The position numbers and the translations under genes were made by a program. Below the pieces are notes generated by a model that saw only the letters and a program-made list of their open reading frames with translations, was not told the origin of the DNA and searched no databases. 64,000 nt of DNA from Streptomyces sp. Sge12 (GTDB taxonomy: Bacteria > Actinomycetota > Actinomycetes > Streptomycetales > Streptomycetaceae), in assembly GCF_002080455.1 (NCBI RefSeq), contig NZ_CP020555.1, positions 1,240,001 through 1,304,000 of the forward strand. Reading direction: 5' to 3'. Positions within the stretch are counted from its first letter, which is position 1. Every line of letters begins with the position of its first letter. Shown in pieces: positions 40,163-48,951 of the stretch.

Positions 40163-41293
40163 CTAGATACGGGTGATGTCGACGACGCCGTGCAGGGCGG
40201 CGAGGGCGAGGGCCAGGAAGAAGTCGCCCCAGACGAGTTCGTGCCGGACCGCCAGGTCCTTGCCCGCGTCGTAGCAGCCGTCCAGCAGCATTCCGGGCGG
40301 GCGCCCGGAGCCCGGGCCGCTGACATGGCGCGCCACGAGCCGGTCGAGGATCACCCCGGCGCGGTCCGCGTACTGCGCCGCACGGGGACCGGGCACCCGG
40401 GCGAGTTTCAGCAGGGCGACCGCGGTGATCGCGGCGGCCGAGGTGTCGAGCGGCCCGCCCGGCCGGGCGTCGTCGGCCGCCGGGACCGGGAACGCCCCCT
40501 GCGCGAGCAGGAGTTCGGAAACCGTGTCGAGCCGGTCGGCGGCGCGGGCGGGGCCGGCCGCCGCGAGCTCCGGGCGCACCCGGGCGTCGGCCACCGCCAG
40601 GAGCAGCCAGGCCCGTCCGCGGCTCCAGCCCGGTGGCGGGTCGGCGCAGGGCTGCCAGCCCGTGCCCGCGTCGAAGCGCAGGGCGGGGGTGAGCACCGCA
40701 GGAGCCGGCGCCCCGGGAGTCTTGGCTGCGGGAGCCTTCGCCGCCGGGTTCGCTCCGAGGCAGAGGTCGAGGTGGCGGTGGAGGTGCTCGGCCGCGGCGG
40801 CGACGCCCTGCGGTCCGGCCCCGGCCAGCAGCGGCACCGTACCCGGCACGCCGTCGACGCGGGCCAGCAGGCGCGGCCCGCCGAGGGCGTCCCCCCAGGG
40901 AACGAGCCCCAGTTCACGGTCGTGGGCCGCAAGTACCGCCCGGGCGGCCCGGGTCCGGAGGGCGGCGGCCCCGGCGTCGTCGCCGGCGGGTGCGGTCCCG
41001 TACCAGAGGATCAGGCCGCGGGTGGCGGTGTCGGCCGCGACCCACGGTTCGATCCGAGCCGTGCACGCGGCCGCGGCGCGCCGGTCGGCCTCCGCGCCGG
41101 TGTACCGCGCCCGCAGCCAGAGGAGGCCCGCCCAGAACCCGCCGGTCCACGAGCCCCGTCCGGTGGTCGTCCAGCGCCCGTCGTCCGGTGCGGCGTACAG
41201 CGGGAAGCGGGGTCCCACGGCCTCCGCGGTCACCGCCACCCGTTCCATGACGGCTTCGAGGGCCGGGCCGAGCCCGGCCCCGGCGGCGCTCAT
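40163..41293 (-). CDS. GH88/GH105-like glycoside hydrolase
   Basis: A 376-residue alpha/alpha-barrel enzyme resembling unsaturated glucuronyl or rhamnogalacturonyl hydrolases. Typical segments are WTGGFWAGLLWL near 50, GWSRGRAWLLLAVADA in the middle and HELVWGDFFLALALAAL near the end. It would cleave unsaturated uronic acids from oligosaccharides by hydration. No signal peptide is seen, so it acts in the cytosol. Its ATG overlaps the MFS stop (ATGA), which suggests import of the sugar substrate by that transporter. A Pro/Ala-rich insert lies near residues 200-215. Confidence 0.8.
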   Translation of the reverse strand: MSAAGAGLGPALEAVMERVAVTAEAVGPRFPLYAAPDDGRWTTTGRGSWTGGFWAGLLWLRARYTGAEADRRAAAACTARIEPWVAADTATRGLILWYGTAPAGDDAGAAALRTRAARAVLAAHDRELGLVPWGDALGGPRLLARVDGVPGTVPLLAGAGPQGVAAAAEHLHRHLDLCLGANPAAKAPAAKTPGAPAPAVLTPALRFDAGTGWQPCADPPPGWSRGRAWLLLAVADARVRPELAAAGPARAADRLDTVSELLLAQGAFPVPAADDARPGGPLDTSAAAITAVALLKLARVPGPRAAQYADRAGVILDRLVARHVSGPGSGRPPGMLLDGCYDAGKDLAVRHELVWGDFFLALALAALHGVVDITRI

Positions 41294-42495
41294 GCCGCGC
41301 CCTCGCGCCGGTCCCGTACGGCCCACAGGAACGCGACGGCGCCCGCCGCCGCGAACTCCGCCGCCACCAGCAGCCAGCCCGGACCGTACCGGCCGCTCTG
41401 CGCGAGCAGTCCGAACAGGGGCGGGCCCACGGCGAATCCGCCGAAGAACCCGGCCGCGACCAGCGCCGAGTCCTGCCCGGCCCGGCCGGGCGCGGCCCGC
41501 TGCATGACGAGCACCATCGAGACGGCGTTGCCCGATACGGCGAACACGCCCACGGCGATCGCCCCGACCCACACCAGCGGGCCCGCCACCACGGCGGCCG
41601 CCAGCAGGGCCGCCGCGGCCAGGGCCCCGCAGGCCAGCCAGCCGGGGAGCCATTCGGCCCGCCCGGGCCGGGCCGCCTTCGACCATCCCACCCGGCCCAC
41701 GATCCCCGCCACGCCGAGTACGGCGACCAGGGCGGCCGCCGCCGTCGGCCCCATGCCCAGCCGCTGCGCGCCGAAGAGGGCCAGGTAGGTGTTGACCGAG
41801 GCGATGCCGGCGCCGAGGAACAGCGAGAACACTGCCAGCCAGGCCACCATGCCGTGCGGCACGAGCGCCGTCCGGGGCCCGGCGGGCGGCGGGGGCGGGT
41901 CGGCCGGCAGGACGCGCAGGGCCCACAGCCCGGCGAGCAGGGCGGCGCCGGAGCCGGTCCAGACGGCGCCGCGCCAGCCGATGCCGCCCGCGAGCAGGGC
42001 GAGCGGCAGGCCGGCCGCGAAGGCGCCCAGTTGCACACCGGACTGCTTGAGCCCGGTCACCGCGCCCCGCCGGGCGGGCGGGACGGCGCGCAGCACCGCC
42101 TTGTTGGTGGCCGGGTTGGCCAGTGCCTGGGGTACGCCGCCCAGTGCGACGGCGCCGAGCAGCAGACCGGCGCCGGGGGCGGCGCCGATCAGGGCGAGCG
42201 CCGCCGCGGACAGCAGCAACAGGACCACCAGCGAGCGTCGCGGGCCGATCCGGTCCACGATGCGGCCGCCCGCCGGGGACAGCACGGCGGCCGTACCGAA
42301 TCCGATCGTGGTGGTCAGGCCCAGGACCGCGGGTGACACGCCGAGTTCGGTCACCAGGCGCGGGCCCAACGCCCCCAGGAGGAACAGCTGGAGCATGGAG
42401 AACGCCATGGCGCAGGTGAGGAGTACGGTCAACTGCCGTCCCGCCCCGTCCTCTTCCTCCGTCGGCGATGCGGTCGCCGTCCCCTCCGCGGCCAC
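41290..42495 (-). CDS. MFS transporter
   Basis: A 401-residue major facilitator with 12 predicted helices and the loop 2-3 signature GGRIVDRIGPRRS. The pattern of the second half, including VSMVLVMQRAAPGRAGQDS, fits sugar or drug MFS proteins of the CynX/NimT group. GTG 42495 is chosen because GGGAAGGGAG precedes it. It is translationally coupled to the GH88-like hydrolase, so uptake of a uronic acid oligosaccharide is a reasonable guess. Confidence 0.9.
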   Translation of the reverse strand: MAAEGTATASPTEEEDGAGRQLTVLLTCAMAFSMLQLFLLGALGPRLVTELGVSPAVLGLTTTIGFGTAAVLSPAGGRIVDRIGPRRSLVVLLLLSAAALALIGAAPGAGLLLGAVALGGVPQALANPATNKAVLRAVPPARRGAVTGLKQSGVQLGAFAAGLPLALLAGGIGWRGAVWTGSGAALLAGLWALRVLPADPPPPPAGPRTALVPHGMVAWLAVFSLFLGAGIASVNTYLALFGAQRLGMGPTAAAALVAVLGVAGIVGRVGWSKAARPGRAEWLPGWLACGALAAAALLAAAVVAGPLVWVGAIAVGVFAVSGNAVSMVLVMQRAAPGRAGQDSALVAAGFFGGFAVGPPLFGLLAQSGRYGPGWLLVAAEFAAAGAVAFLWAVRDRREGAA

Positions 42496-42700
42496 GAAGT
42501 CTCCCTTCCCAGGACGTTGAACTCTTCGACCGAGCGGGTAGGCAGTCGGATGGACCGGCGGGGCGGTTCCCCCGGTCCCTTGTGCCCTGCACCACACGAG
42601 GCGGGCGGCCCCCGCCATGACACGGCAGGACGCGGGAACTTGTCCGGAAGTGCGCACCCTGATGTGTGGCTCGAGCGGCCGGTGCAAGGATGAGCCCTCC

Positions 42701-43441
42701 ATGAACCCGGTCCGCTGTTTACGTGCCGTGAGGGCTGCGATGTTCGCAGCCCTCTGTGTGCTGCTCGCGGCCACCGGCCACCTGCTCATGTCGGGCGCGG
42801 CAGTGCCCTGGTGGGCCCTGGCCGTCGCCCTCCCCGGCACGGCGGCCACCGCGTGGGCCCTCGCCGGGCGGGAGCGCGGGCTGCCGGCCGTCACGGCGGC
42901 GGCCGTCGCCGTCCAGGCCGTGCTCCACACCGGTTTCACCCTCGCCCAGTCCCTCGTGCCGGCCGCCCCGACGGCCGGATCCGGGCAGATGCCGCAGCCG
43001 CCGTCCGGCGTCGGAATGCCGGAAGCCGCTGCTCACGCGCACCATGCGATGCACGGGACCGCGGACACCGCGTCCTCCCTGACCTCCCTGACCGTGACGA
43101 CCGGTGCGACCGGTGCGACCGCCGCAACCGGCGGGCCGCTGCCGGGCGGTATGCACGAAGCGGCCGCCATGTCACCGACCGGCATGCTCGCGGCCCACGT
43201 GCTGGCCGCCGTGCTGTGCGGGCTGTGGCTCGCCCACGGCGAGCGGGCCGCCTTCCGCGTGGTGCGCGCCGTCGCCGCCCGCCTCTGGACTCCGCTGCGC
43301 CTGCTGCTCCGTACGGCCGTACCCGTACGCCGGCCGGCCGGCCGGATGAGCCGGCGGCGGGCCCACCGCGCACCGCGCCGGCTGTTCCTCGCCCACGCCA
43401 TCACCTCACGCGGTCCGCCCGTGGGAACCGCTGTCCTCTGA
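42701..43441 (+). CDS. Membrane protein with His/Met-rich loop
   Basis: A 246-residue protein with about four to five hydrophobic helices (about 11-33, 38-58, 65-90 and 165-185). Between helices 3 and 4 is an outer loop rich in Met and His (QMPQPPSGVGMPEAAAHAHHAMHG, then GGMHEAAAMSPTGM) that could bind copper or another soft metal. The C-terminal tail is strongly Arg-rich and cytosolic. Codon 7 is TTA, so expression may need bldA tRNA. No family is recognised with certainty. The ECF sigma factor gene lies 150 bases downstream. Confidence 0.72.
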   Translation: MNPVRCLRAVRAAMFAALCVLLAATGHLLMSGAAVPWWALAVALPGTAATAWALAGRERGLPAVTAAAVAVQAVLHTGFTLAQSLVPAAPTAGSGQMPQPPSGVGMPEAAAHAHHAMHGTADTASSLTSLTVTTGATGATAATGGPLPGGMHEAAAMSPTGMLAAHVLAAVLCGLWLAHGERAAFRVVRAVAARLWTPLRLLLRTAVPVRRPAGRMSRRRAHRAPRRLFLAHAITSRGPPVGTAVL

Positions 43442-43591
43442 CAGCTGGTTCCCCGAGCCGCGTCCGCGACCGCTACCGCACCCGTATGCCGCGCCTCGGG
43501 CCTCGGCCATGCCCTCCGGCAGGCCGCTCCCCCACCGGCCCCGCCCGCTCGCGGGCGCCGGACACCCCTTGCCCGTAAGGACCTTGTGGCG

Positions 43592-44302
43592 ATGACTGCT
43601 GCCCTGACGACCCCTTCCTGTACCGCCGGCGACCGGCCGGCCCGGCGCACCCCCGACTCCGACGCGGAGGTGACCCGGCTGGCGCTGGAAGCCCGGGACG
43701 GCGATCCGGTGAAGACGGACCGCTTCGTCCGCGCGCTCCAGCGTGACGTCTGGCGCTACGTGGCCTACCTGAGCGCGGACACCCAGGCCGCCGACGACCT
43801 CACCCAGGACGTGTTCCTGCGCGCGCTGGCGAGCCTGCACCGCTTCGAGGGCCGTTCCTCCGCGCGGACCTGGTTGTTGTCCATAGCCCGCCGCACGGTG
43901 GTGGACAGCCTCCGGCACGCGGCGGCCCGGCCCAGACTCTCGGACCGATGCGACTGGCAGACGGCCGCCGAGCAGACCCAGCCGTACGACGTGCCGGGCT
44001 TCGAGGACGGCATCGCCCTGGCGGAGCTGCTCGCCCTGATCCCGTCCGAGCGCCGGGAGGCCCTGGTACTGACCCAGTTGCTGGGGCTGTCCTACGCGGA
44101 GGCGGCCACGGCCGTCGGCTGCCCGATCGGTACGGTCCGCTCCCGCGTGGCCCGTGCCCGCACGTCGCTCATCGCGCTGCTGACGGACACCCGTACGTCC
44201 GATCCCGTGCCGGAGCCGCCGGCTCCGCGGCCCGACCGCACCGCCTCCGGAACCACCCGGACTGCGGTCGAGCGCACGCTCACGGCGGTGGCCCCCACCT
44301 GA
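43592..44302 (+). CDS. ECF RNA polymerase sigma factor
   Basis: An ECF sigma factor of 236 residues. Region 2 includes RDVWRYVAYLSADTQAADDLTQDVFLRALASL and the adjacent SARTWLLSIARRTVVDSLRH; region 4 is LIPSERREALVLTQLLGLSYAEAATAVGCPIGTVRSRVARAR. A 40-residue Pro/Thr-rich tail follows. AAGGA lies upstream of both GTG 43586 and ATG 43592; I use the ATG. No anti-sigma gene is adjacent, but the upstream His/Met-rich membrane protein might serve as one. It ends at a strong terminator. Confidence 0.9.
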   Translation: MTAALTTPSCTAGDRPARRTPDSDAEVTRLALEARDGDPVKTDRFVRALQRDVWRYVAYLSADTQAADDLTQDVFLRALASLHRFEGRSSARTWLLSIARRTVVDSLRHAAARPRLSDRCDWQTAAEQTQPYDVPGFEDGIALAELLALIPSERREALVLTQLLGLSYAEAATAVGCPIGTVRSRVARARTSLIALLTDTRTSDPVPEPPAPRPDRTASGTTRTAVERTLTAVAPT

Positions 44303-44830
44303 TCCTCCGTACGGACGGGCGGGAGGGTGGGAGGGGCTGCGGGGCGCACACGGCGCTCCGCAGCCCCTCCCGCGTCTTCGCGCACCGTTTCCCGGCCCGG
44401 CACGGGCGCGCGGGCACAACGCGACGGCCGTCCGGGGCGCCGGGCGGGGCCGGCCGGCAGTGGTCCGCGGCCGCGCGGAGCGGCGTCCGGGCAGGTAGTC
44501 GTCGGGCAGGGGCGCGCACGCTGACCTGGCCTTCGGCCACCGCGCGCACATGTGGGGCATGCATGCGCCACACGGGCGGTGCGGCGGCATGACGGCGCGG
44601 CACGCAGACATGCCGCGGCGGCGCCCGGCCACATGGGCGGACGCGCGGCAAGATATCAGCCTTCCGCGGAGTCGCCGGGATGTTTGTCCGATGGTGATGT
44701 CCTCCGGCAGCGGCGGCGCGCCCGGCACTAGCGTCCCGTCACACCCCGGGAATGCGGGTGTGCACCGCACGGCAAGTGCGGCCCCTCCTGCCCCGCCACC
44801 CCCTCCCGGCCCCTGGAGCGAGGAGGCACT
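44303..44830. other. 528-bp non-coding region with terminator
   Basis: Apart from the terminator at 44329-44371, I see no gene. The stretch near 44540-44640 is unusually rich in CATG and CGCG words but has no clear palindrome pair. The promoter of the DUF4142 and DUF1996 genes must be in the last 200 bases, ahead of the GAGGAGG ribosome binding site at 44819. Confidence 0.45.
44329..44371 (+). terminator. Terminator of the ECF sigma gene
   Basis: Perfect 14-base arms at 44329-44342 and 44358-44371 (core GGGGCTGCGG with CCGCAGCCCC) around a 15-base loop that can pair further. It starts 27 bases after the sigma stop. Confidence 0.8.
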
Positions 44831-45508
44831 GTGCTGTCAATGCGGCGGAGATCCATCAGCAGCTTGTCGATGGCGACGAGATACACGATCGGAAGCGGCC
44901 TCGTCATCAGCGCCCTTGCCCTCACGCTGATCGCGTTGCTGATACCCGTGGACAGTTTCGGCAGCCGTGCCTCGGCCGCCGTCACGGGTCCGGCGGGCGA
45001 TGACGACGGCGGTGGCACCGTGAGCACCGCCTACGGCCCGCTGACGGCCGCGGACCGCGACTTCGTCCGCAAGGTCCGGCTCGCGGGACTGTGGGAGCTG
45101 CCCGCCGGCCGCCAGGCCCAGCAGCGAGGGTCCCGACCCGCGATCAAGACGGCCGGCCAGCACCTCATCGACGGTCACACCGAACTGGACCGACAGGTCA
45201 TCCAGGTCGGTCAGGCCCTCGGTGTCGATCTGCCCAACCAGCCGTCCGCGCAACAGCAGGACTGGCTGGGCCAGATGAACCGCGCACGCGGAGAGGAGTA
45301 CGAACGACTGTTCGTCCAACTGCTGCGCCGAGCTCACGGAAAGGTGTTCGCCCTGCTGGCCGGAATCCGGTCACAGACCAAGAACTCGATGGTCCGGGCC
45401 CTCGCCACGTCCGCCAATGCCACGGTTCTGGACCACATCACGGTCCTCGAAGACACCGGACTCGTCGACTTCGACGCGCTTTCCGACAATGTCCAACCGA
45501 CGAAGTGA
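44831..45508 (+). CDS. Exported DUF4142 (ferritin-like helical) protein
   Basis: A 225-residue protein with an N-terminal membrane or signal segment (YTIGSGLVISALALTLIALLIPV, about 18-40) and a DUF4142 four-helix domain of about 150 residues: LTAADRDFVRKVRLAGLWELPAG, then IKTAGQHLIDGHTELDRQVIQVGQALGVDLP. DUF4142 proteins are ferritin-like in fold and often exported; their role is poorly known. GTG 44831 follows AGGAGG. The DUF1996 gene begins 10 bases after the stop, so the two are one operon. Confidence 0.87.
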   Translation: MLSMRRRSISSLSMATRYTIGSGLVISALALTLIALLIPVDSFGSRASAAVTGPAGDDDGGGTVSTAYGPLTAADRDFVRKVRLAGLWELPAGRQAQQRGSRPAIKTAGQHLIDGHTELDRQVIQVGQALGVDLPNQPSAQQQDWLGQMNRARGEEYERLFVQLLRRAHGKVFALLAGIRSQTKNSMVRALATSANATVLDHITVLEDTGLVDFDALSDNVQPTK

Positions 45509-45517
45509 AGTGATCGC

Positions 45518-46900
45518 ATGAGTAAAAAGGGCCACAAACGCCCACGGCTGTCGAACAAGGTCCTGGGCGTGATATCCGCGCTCGTACTGGGCGGTGGCGG
45601 GGTCGCCGTCGTCGCCGGAAACGCGTCCGCCGGCCAAGGGGGCAATCGTGCGCAAGAGATGACCACCACCATCGACTGCCCCGACGTGGGAGAGAAGCTC
45701 ACCGCGGTCCCCGATCAGGCCAAGCCCGCGGTCGACGAGAACCTCGCCAAGCTGGACAACCAGGTGGCCGACGCCTACAAGAGGCTCGCCGCGGGCAAGG
45801 CCAAGGGCGACGCCGCCCTCCTCGGCGATCTGAAACAGCAGCGCGACAAGACGATCAAGGGCATGACCGATGCGATGGGCGGTGCCGGCCAGGCTCCGGC
45901 GGAGCTGCAGAAGTTGAGCGCGTGCACGGTCAAACAGGCTCCCGCGGCGGACGACGCCGCTGCCGCGGCCGCGAGCAAGGGCGAGCAGGGCGTCGCCGCC
46001 CAGGCCGCCGGGCAGAAGGGCGGTCCGGCCAAGAACGACTTCGTCAACATCACCAAGATCCGGCCGAACGTGAAGACCCCCGCGGCCGGGGGGAACGCCT
46101 CGAAGGGATCCTTCACCTCACAGTGCGGCCGCAACGAGAACGGCCACTTCAACCCCGACAACGTCATCGTCGCCCCCGGTGTCTCCAACGGCGCCCACCA
46201 CATGCACGACTACGTGGGCAACAACTCCACCGACGCCTTCTCCACCAACGACAGCCTCGCCAAGTCCGGCACCACCTGCGGCAACGGCGACCAGTCCAGC
46301 TACTACTGGCCCGTGCTGCGGTTGCGCGACGGCAAGGTGGAACGCGACGCCAAGGCTCCCGGCGGCGGCCAGGACGGCAACGTCGGCACCATCCTCCAGC
46401 CGAAGCAGGTGTCGATCACCTTCAAGGGCAGCCCCGCCGGCAAGGTCACGGCCATGCCCCGCTTCCTGCGCATCATCACCGGTGACGCCAAGGCCTTCAC
46501 CAACGGCACGGCCAACGCCAACGCCTCGTGGAGCTGCACCGGATTCGAGAACCGCCAGCTGAAGGACAAGTACCCGGTCTGCCCCAAGGGCAGCGACGTC
46601 GTGCGCTCGTTCACCTTCCAGAGCTGCTGGGACGGCAAGAACATCGACAGCGCCAACCACCGGACGCACGTGGCCTTCCCCGACAAGAACGGCCGCTGCC
46701 AGAACGGCTTCAAGGCCATTCCGCAGCTGGTGATGCGCCTCACCTACGGGGTGGCGCCGGGTGCCCGCTTCGCCGTCGACAGCTTCCCCGAGCAGTTGCA
46801 CAAGCCGGTGACCGACCACGACGACTTCATCAACGTGATGTCGAACGGCCTGATGAACAAGGCCGTCGGCTGCATCAACGAAGGACGCAACTGCCGCTGA
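45518..46900 (+). CDS. Secreted DUF1996 protein
   Basis: A 460-residue exported protein. The signal peptide is about 1-38 (LGVISALVLGGGGVAVVAG, cleavage after ASA). A Lys/Ala-rich helical segment follows (about 60-160), then the DUF1996 domain, with the hallmark GAHHMHDYVGNNSTDAFS near residue 226 and SFTFQSCWDGKNIDSANHRTHVAFP. The conserved His/Asp/Cys residues suggest a metal or carbohydrate-active site, but the function is unknown. It is common in actinomycete and fungal secretomes. It is co-transcribed with the DUF4142 gene and ends at a strong terminator. Confidence 0.9.
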   Translation: MSKKGHKRPRLSNKVLGVISALVLGGGGVAVVAGNASAGQGGNRAQEMTTTIDCPDVGEKLTAVPDQAKPAVDENLAKLDNQVADAYKRLAAGKAKGDAALLGDLKQQRDKTIKGMTDAMGGAGQAPAELQKLSACTVKQAPAADDAAAAAASKGEQGVAAQAAGQKGGPAKNDFVNITKIRPNVKTPAAGGNASKGSFTSQCGRNENGHFNPDNVIVAPGVSNGAHHMHDYVGNNSTDAFSTNDSLAKSGTTCGNGDQSSYYWPVLRLRDGKVERDAKAPGGGQDGNVGTILQPKQVSITFKGSPAGKVTAMPRFLRIITGDAKAFTNGTANANASWSCTGFENRQLKDKYPVCPKGSDVVRSFTFQSCWDGKNIDSANHRTHVAFPDKNGRCQNGFKAIPQLVMRLTYGVAPGARFAVDSFPEQLHKPVTDHDDFINVMSNGLMNKAVGCINEGRNCR

Positions 46901-46976
46901 TACCGGCGGCATTACACCCCCTCCACTCCCGGGCCGGACGCTCCCCCTCCTCCACCACCGCGTCCGGTCCGGGACA

Positions 46977-47010
46977 GGTGTTGGCCCGGAGCCGACTTCG
47001 GGCCAACACC
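46977..47010 (+). terminator. Terminator after DUF1996 gene
   Basis: GGTGTTGGCCCG (46977-46988) pairs with CGGGCCAACACC (46999-47010), perfect over 12 bp with a 10-base loop, 77 bases after the stop. Confidence 0.75.
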
Positions 47011-47052
47011 GCAGGTGTGTACGGAGCCCCGGCGTCCTGACCGCGTCCCGGC

Positions 47053-47118
47053 CACCGCACACACAGAACAGTCCGGCCCGGCCCCGTGATACGGGGCCGG
47101 GCCGGACTGTGTGCGGTG
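47053..47118. terminator. Large bidirectional terminator
   Basis: A perfect 20-bp stem (47068-47087 with 47091-47110) around a 3-base loop, extended by CACCGCAC / GTGCGGTG at 47053-47060 and 47111-47118 with a 7-base bulge. It lies between convergent genes and can end transcription from both sides. Confidence 0.85.
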
Positions 47119-47151
47119 CGAGGGTGTGGTGGGCCGCTGTTGCCTTCGGTA

Positions 47152-48495
47152 CTACAGACCGTTGACGCGGGCCATCCGGCCGACTACCAGGGGGGTGAAG
47201 TCGGCCTGGATCACGCGGGCGGCCCTGCGGCCCACCCGCGAGTGCTGACGGCGCACCTGGGCCATCAGCCGGCGGCTGCGCAGGGCCATCTCCAGCTCGA
47301 AGCGGGTACGGGGGTCCCGCAGGCCGGTGCCGAAGAGCTTCTCCAGCTGACGCATCCGGTACCGGACCGTCTGCGGGTGCACACTCAGTGCCTTGGCGGC
47401 CTCGGGCGCCCCGCCGCCTTCCAGCCAGGCGAGCAGGGTCACCTCCAGCCGCTCGCTCTGGCGGGGGGTGAGGTCGGCCAGCGGGCGCAGCCAGCGGGCG
47501 GCGAGCGCGTGGGCCAGGGGCTCGTCCTGGAGAAGCAGGAGGGTCGAGAGGTGGTCGTCCACGAAGACGGGCCTGACCTCGACACCCGGGCGGGCGGGTG
47601 TCAGTGCGGACAGGCGCAGGGCCCAGCGCAGCGAGGAGGCCGTGTCGCGGAGCGGCACGGCGTGGCCCACGGCCGCGAACCGGCCGCGCAGCAGGTGTTC
47701 CAATGGGGCGCGGTTGTCCGGGTCGGTGCTGGGGACGAGCAGGCACGGACGGCCCGCGAACATGCCGACCAGTGCGTGGTCCAGTACGGCGGCGAGCTGT
47801 TGGGTCTCGCCGGGCGTGGCCGGCACGATGGCCCGCACGGCCGGCGGGAGGGGCCAGCCGGCCGCCTCCGCGAGCTCGCTGAGGGACATCTCGGACGCGG
47901 CCCTGTCATCGGTGAGGGTCTTGAAGAGGTCCTGGCGTGCCTGCTCGCTCCCACGGACGCCATCGCGGCGACCGTCGTGGCGGCCCTCGTGCCGGGCGTC
48001 GTGCCGGGCTTCGAGTCGTGCTTCGCGGAGGCCGACGGGGCGGACCTCGCGAACGCCGTCGGCGCGGACCTCGCGGAGGCCCTCGTGCCGGCCCTCGTGC
48101 GTGACCTCGCACTCCTCCCGGGCCGCGAGTCCGGGCTCGATCCCGGATGCGGACCCGGATGCGGTCCCGTGCCGAGCCTTGCTCTCGAACTTGTTCTCGA
48201 CCTTGACGTGGTTCTCGATCTCGTCCTCGCTCTCGGCCTGTTCATCGTGCCCGTCCGGTGCTTGTTCCCGGGGTTGTTCCTGGTAGCCGAGGACGGTGAG
48301 GAGTGCCTCTTCCACCCGCTGCCGGAACAACTCGTCATCAATGGCATCGTTGTCATCGATAAGTGCGGAAAATTCCGGAATTCCATGCAGAAGCTCCTCC
48401 ACTATCTCGGCGGCCAGCGCGGGGAGTTCCCTGCGCAGGACGCGCGTCCACTCGCCACGTGGGCGGGACCAGATGCGGTTCAGAAGTTCGCACAT
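47152..48495 (-). CDS. PucR/CdaR-type HTH regulator with low-complexity insert
   Basis: A 447-residue regulator. The C-terminal PucR-type helix-turn-helix is VTLLAWLEGGGAPEAAKALSVHPQTVRYRMRQLEKLFG. The N-terminus (about 1-70, CELLNRIWSRPRGEWTRVLRRELPALAAEIVEEL) and a middle GGDEF-like sensor region are typical of Streptomyces relatives. Residues about 72-186 are a low-complexity insert: first acidic, then tandem Arg/His/Glu/Gly words (HEGRHEGLREVR, EARHDARHEGRHDG). GAGGAAAACG precedes ATG 48495. It is divergent from the redox operon starting at 48952 and is its likely regulator. Confidence 0.87.
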   Translation of the reverse strand: MCELLNRIWSRPRGEWTRVLRRELPALAAEIVEELLHGIPEFSALIDDNDAIDDELFRQRVEEALLTVLGYQEQPREQAPDGHDEQAESEDEIENHVKVENKFESKARHGTASGSASGIEPGLAAREECEVTHEGRHEGLREVRADGVREVRPVGLREARLEARHDARHEGRHDGRRDGVRGSEQARQDLFKTLTDDRAASEMSLSELAEAAGWPLPPAVRAIVPATPGETQQLAAVLDHALVGMFAGRPCLLVPSTDPDNRAPLEHLLRGRFAAVGHAVPLRDTASSLRWALRLSALTPARPGVEVRPVFVDDHLSTLLLLQDEPLAHALAARWLRPLADLTPRQSERLEVTLLAWLEGGGAPEAAKALSVHPQTVRYRMRQLEKLFGTGLRDPRTRFELEMALRSRRLMAQVRRQHSRVGRRAARVIQADFTPLVVGRMARVNGL

Positions 48496-48951
48496 CGTTT
48501 TCCTCGTTCGTGCCGGGGTGAGGCTTGTCCGGGGAAGAGCGACAAGCCCGCCGAGGTTGCCCCCCGTGTCAACATCCTTGTCTGACACGAGAGTTGCGGC
48601 CCTCGTACTCCCTCCTGGAGAGGTCCAGCCACTTACGGTCCCGTTCCTTTGCCTTGTTTTTGCCGTCGGGGACGCGTAGGTGGCGGGCGGCGCGGTGGCC
48701 TGTCGCAACCTCCGCTGGAGGGGAATCTTCCGGTGTTGTTCGATGCGCCGTAGACGCGGTGCGAGAAATTATCACGTTTCGATAAATCCTGTGGAGCTGC
48801 TGTGCAGCTCCACGATGCTGCTGCACTCCGGCTGCCCCAAGTTCCCTCGGCCGGCGCGGAGTTTCACAGCGCTGCCGGGCACGACGACATCGACCCCCGG
48901 GTGCCGAGCGCCAGGTGGAGTGCTCGGAGCCCAGGCGCACAGGAGAACTGG
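48496..48951. promoter_or_regulatory. 456-bp divergent promoter region
   Basis: Two promoters are expected here. Visible elements are GTGTCA (48566-48571) / TGACAC (48583-48588), close upstream of the PucR-like gene; TTATC (48769-48773) / GATAA (48781-48785) in the only AT-rich patch; and a perfect 10-bp hairpin GTGGAGCTGC-TGT-GCAGCTCCAC at 48791-48813. The last two lie about 140-185 bases before the ferric-reductase-like gene and may be operator or leader structures. No coding frame is convincing. Confidence 0.5.

Noticed and set aside
44540..44640. Small gene in the CATG-rich stretch after the ECF terminator
   Set aside because: Frames there are short, Arg/Ala-rich and lack ribosome binding sites.
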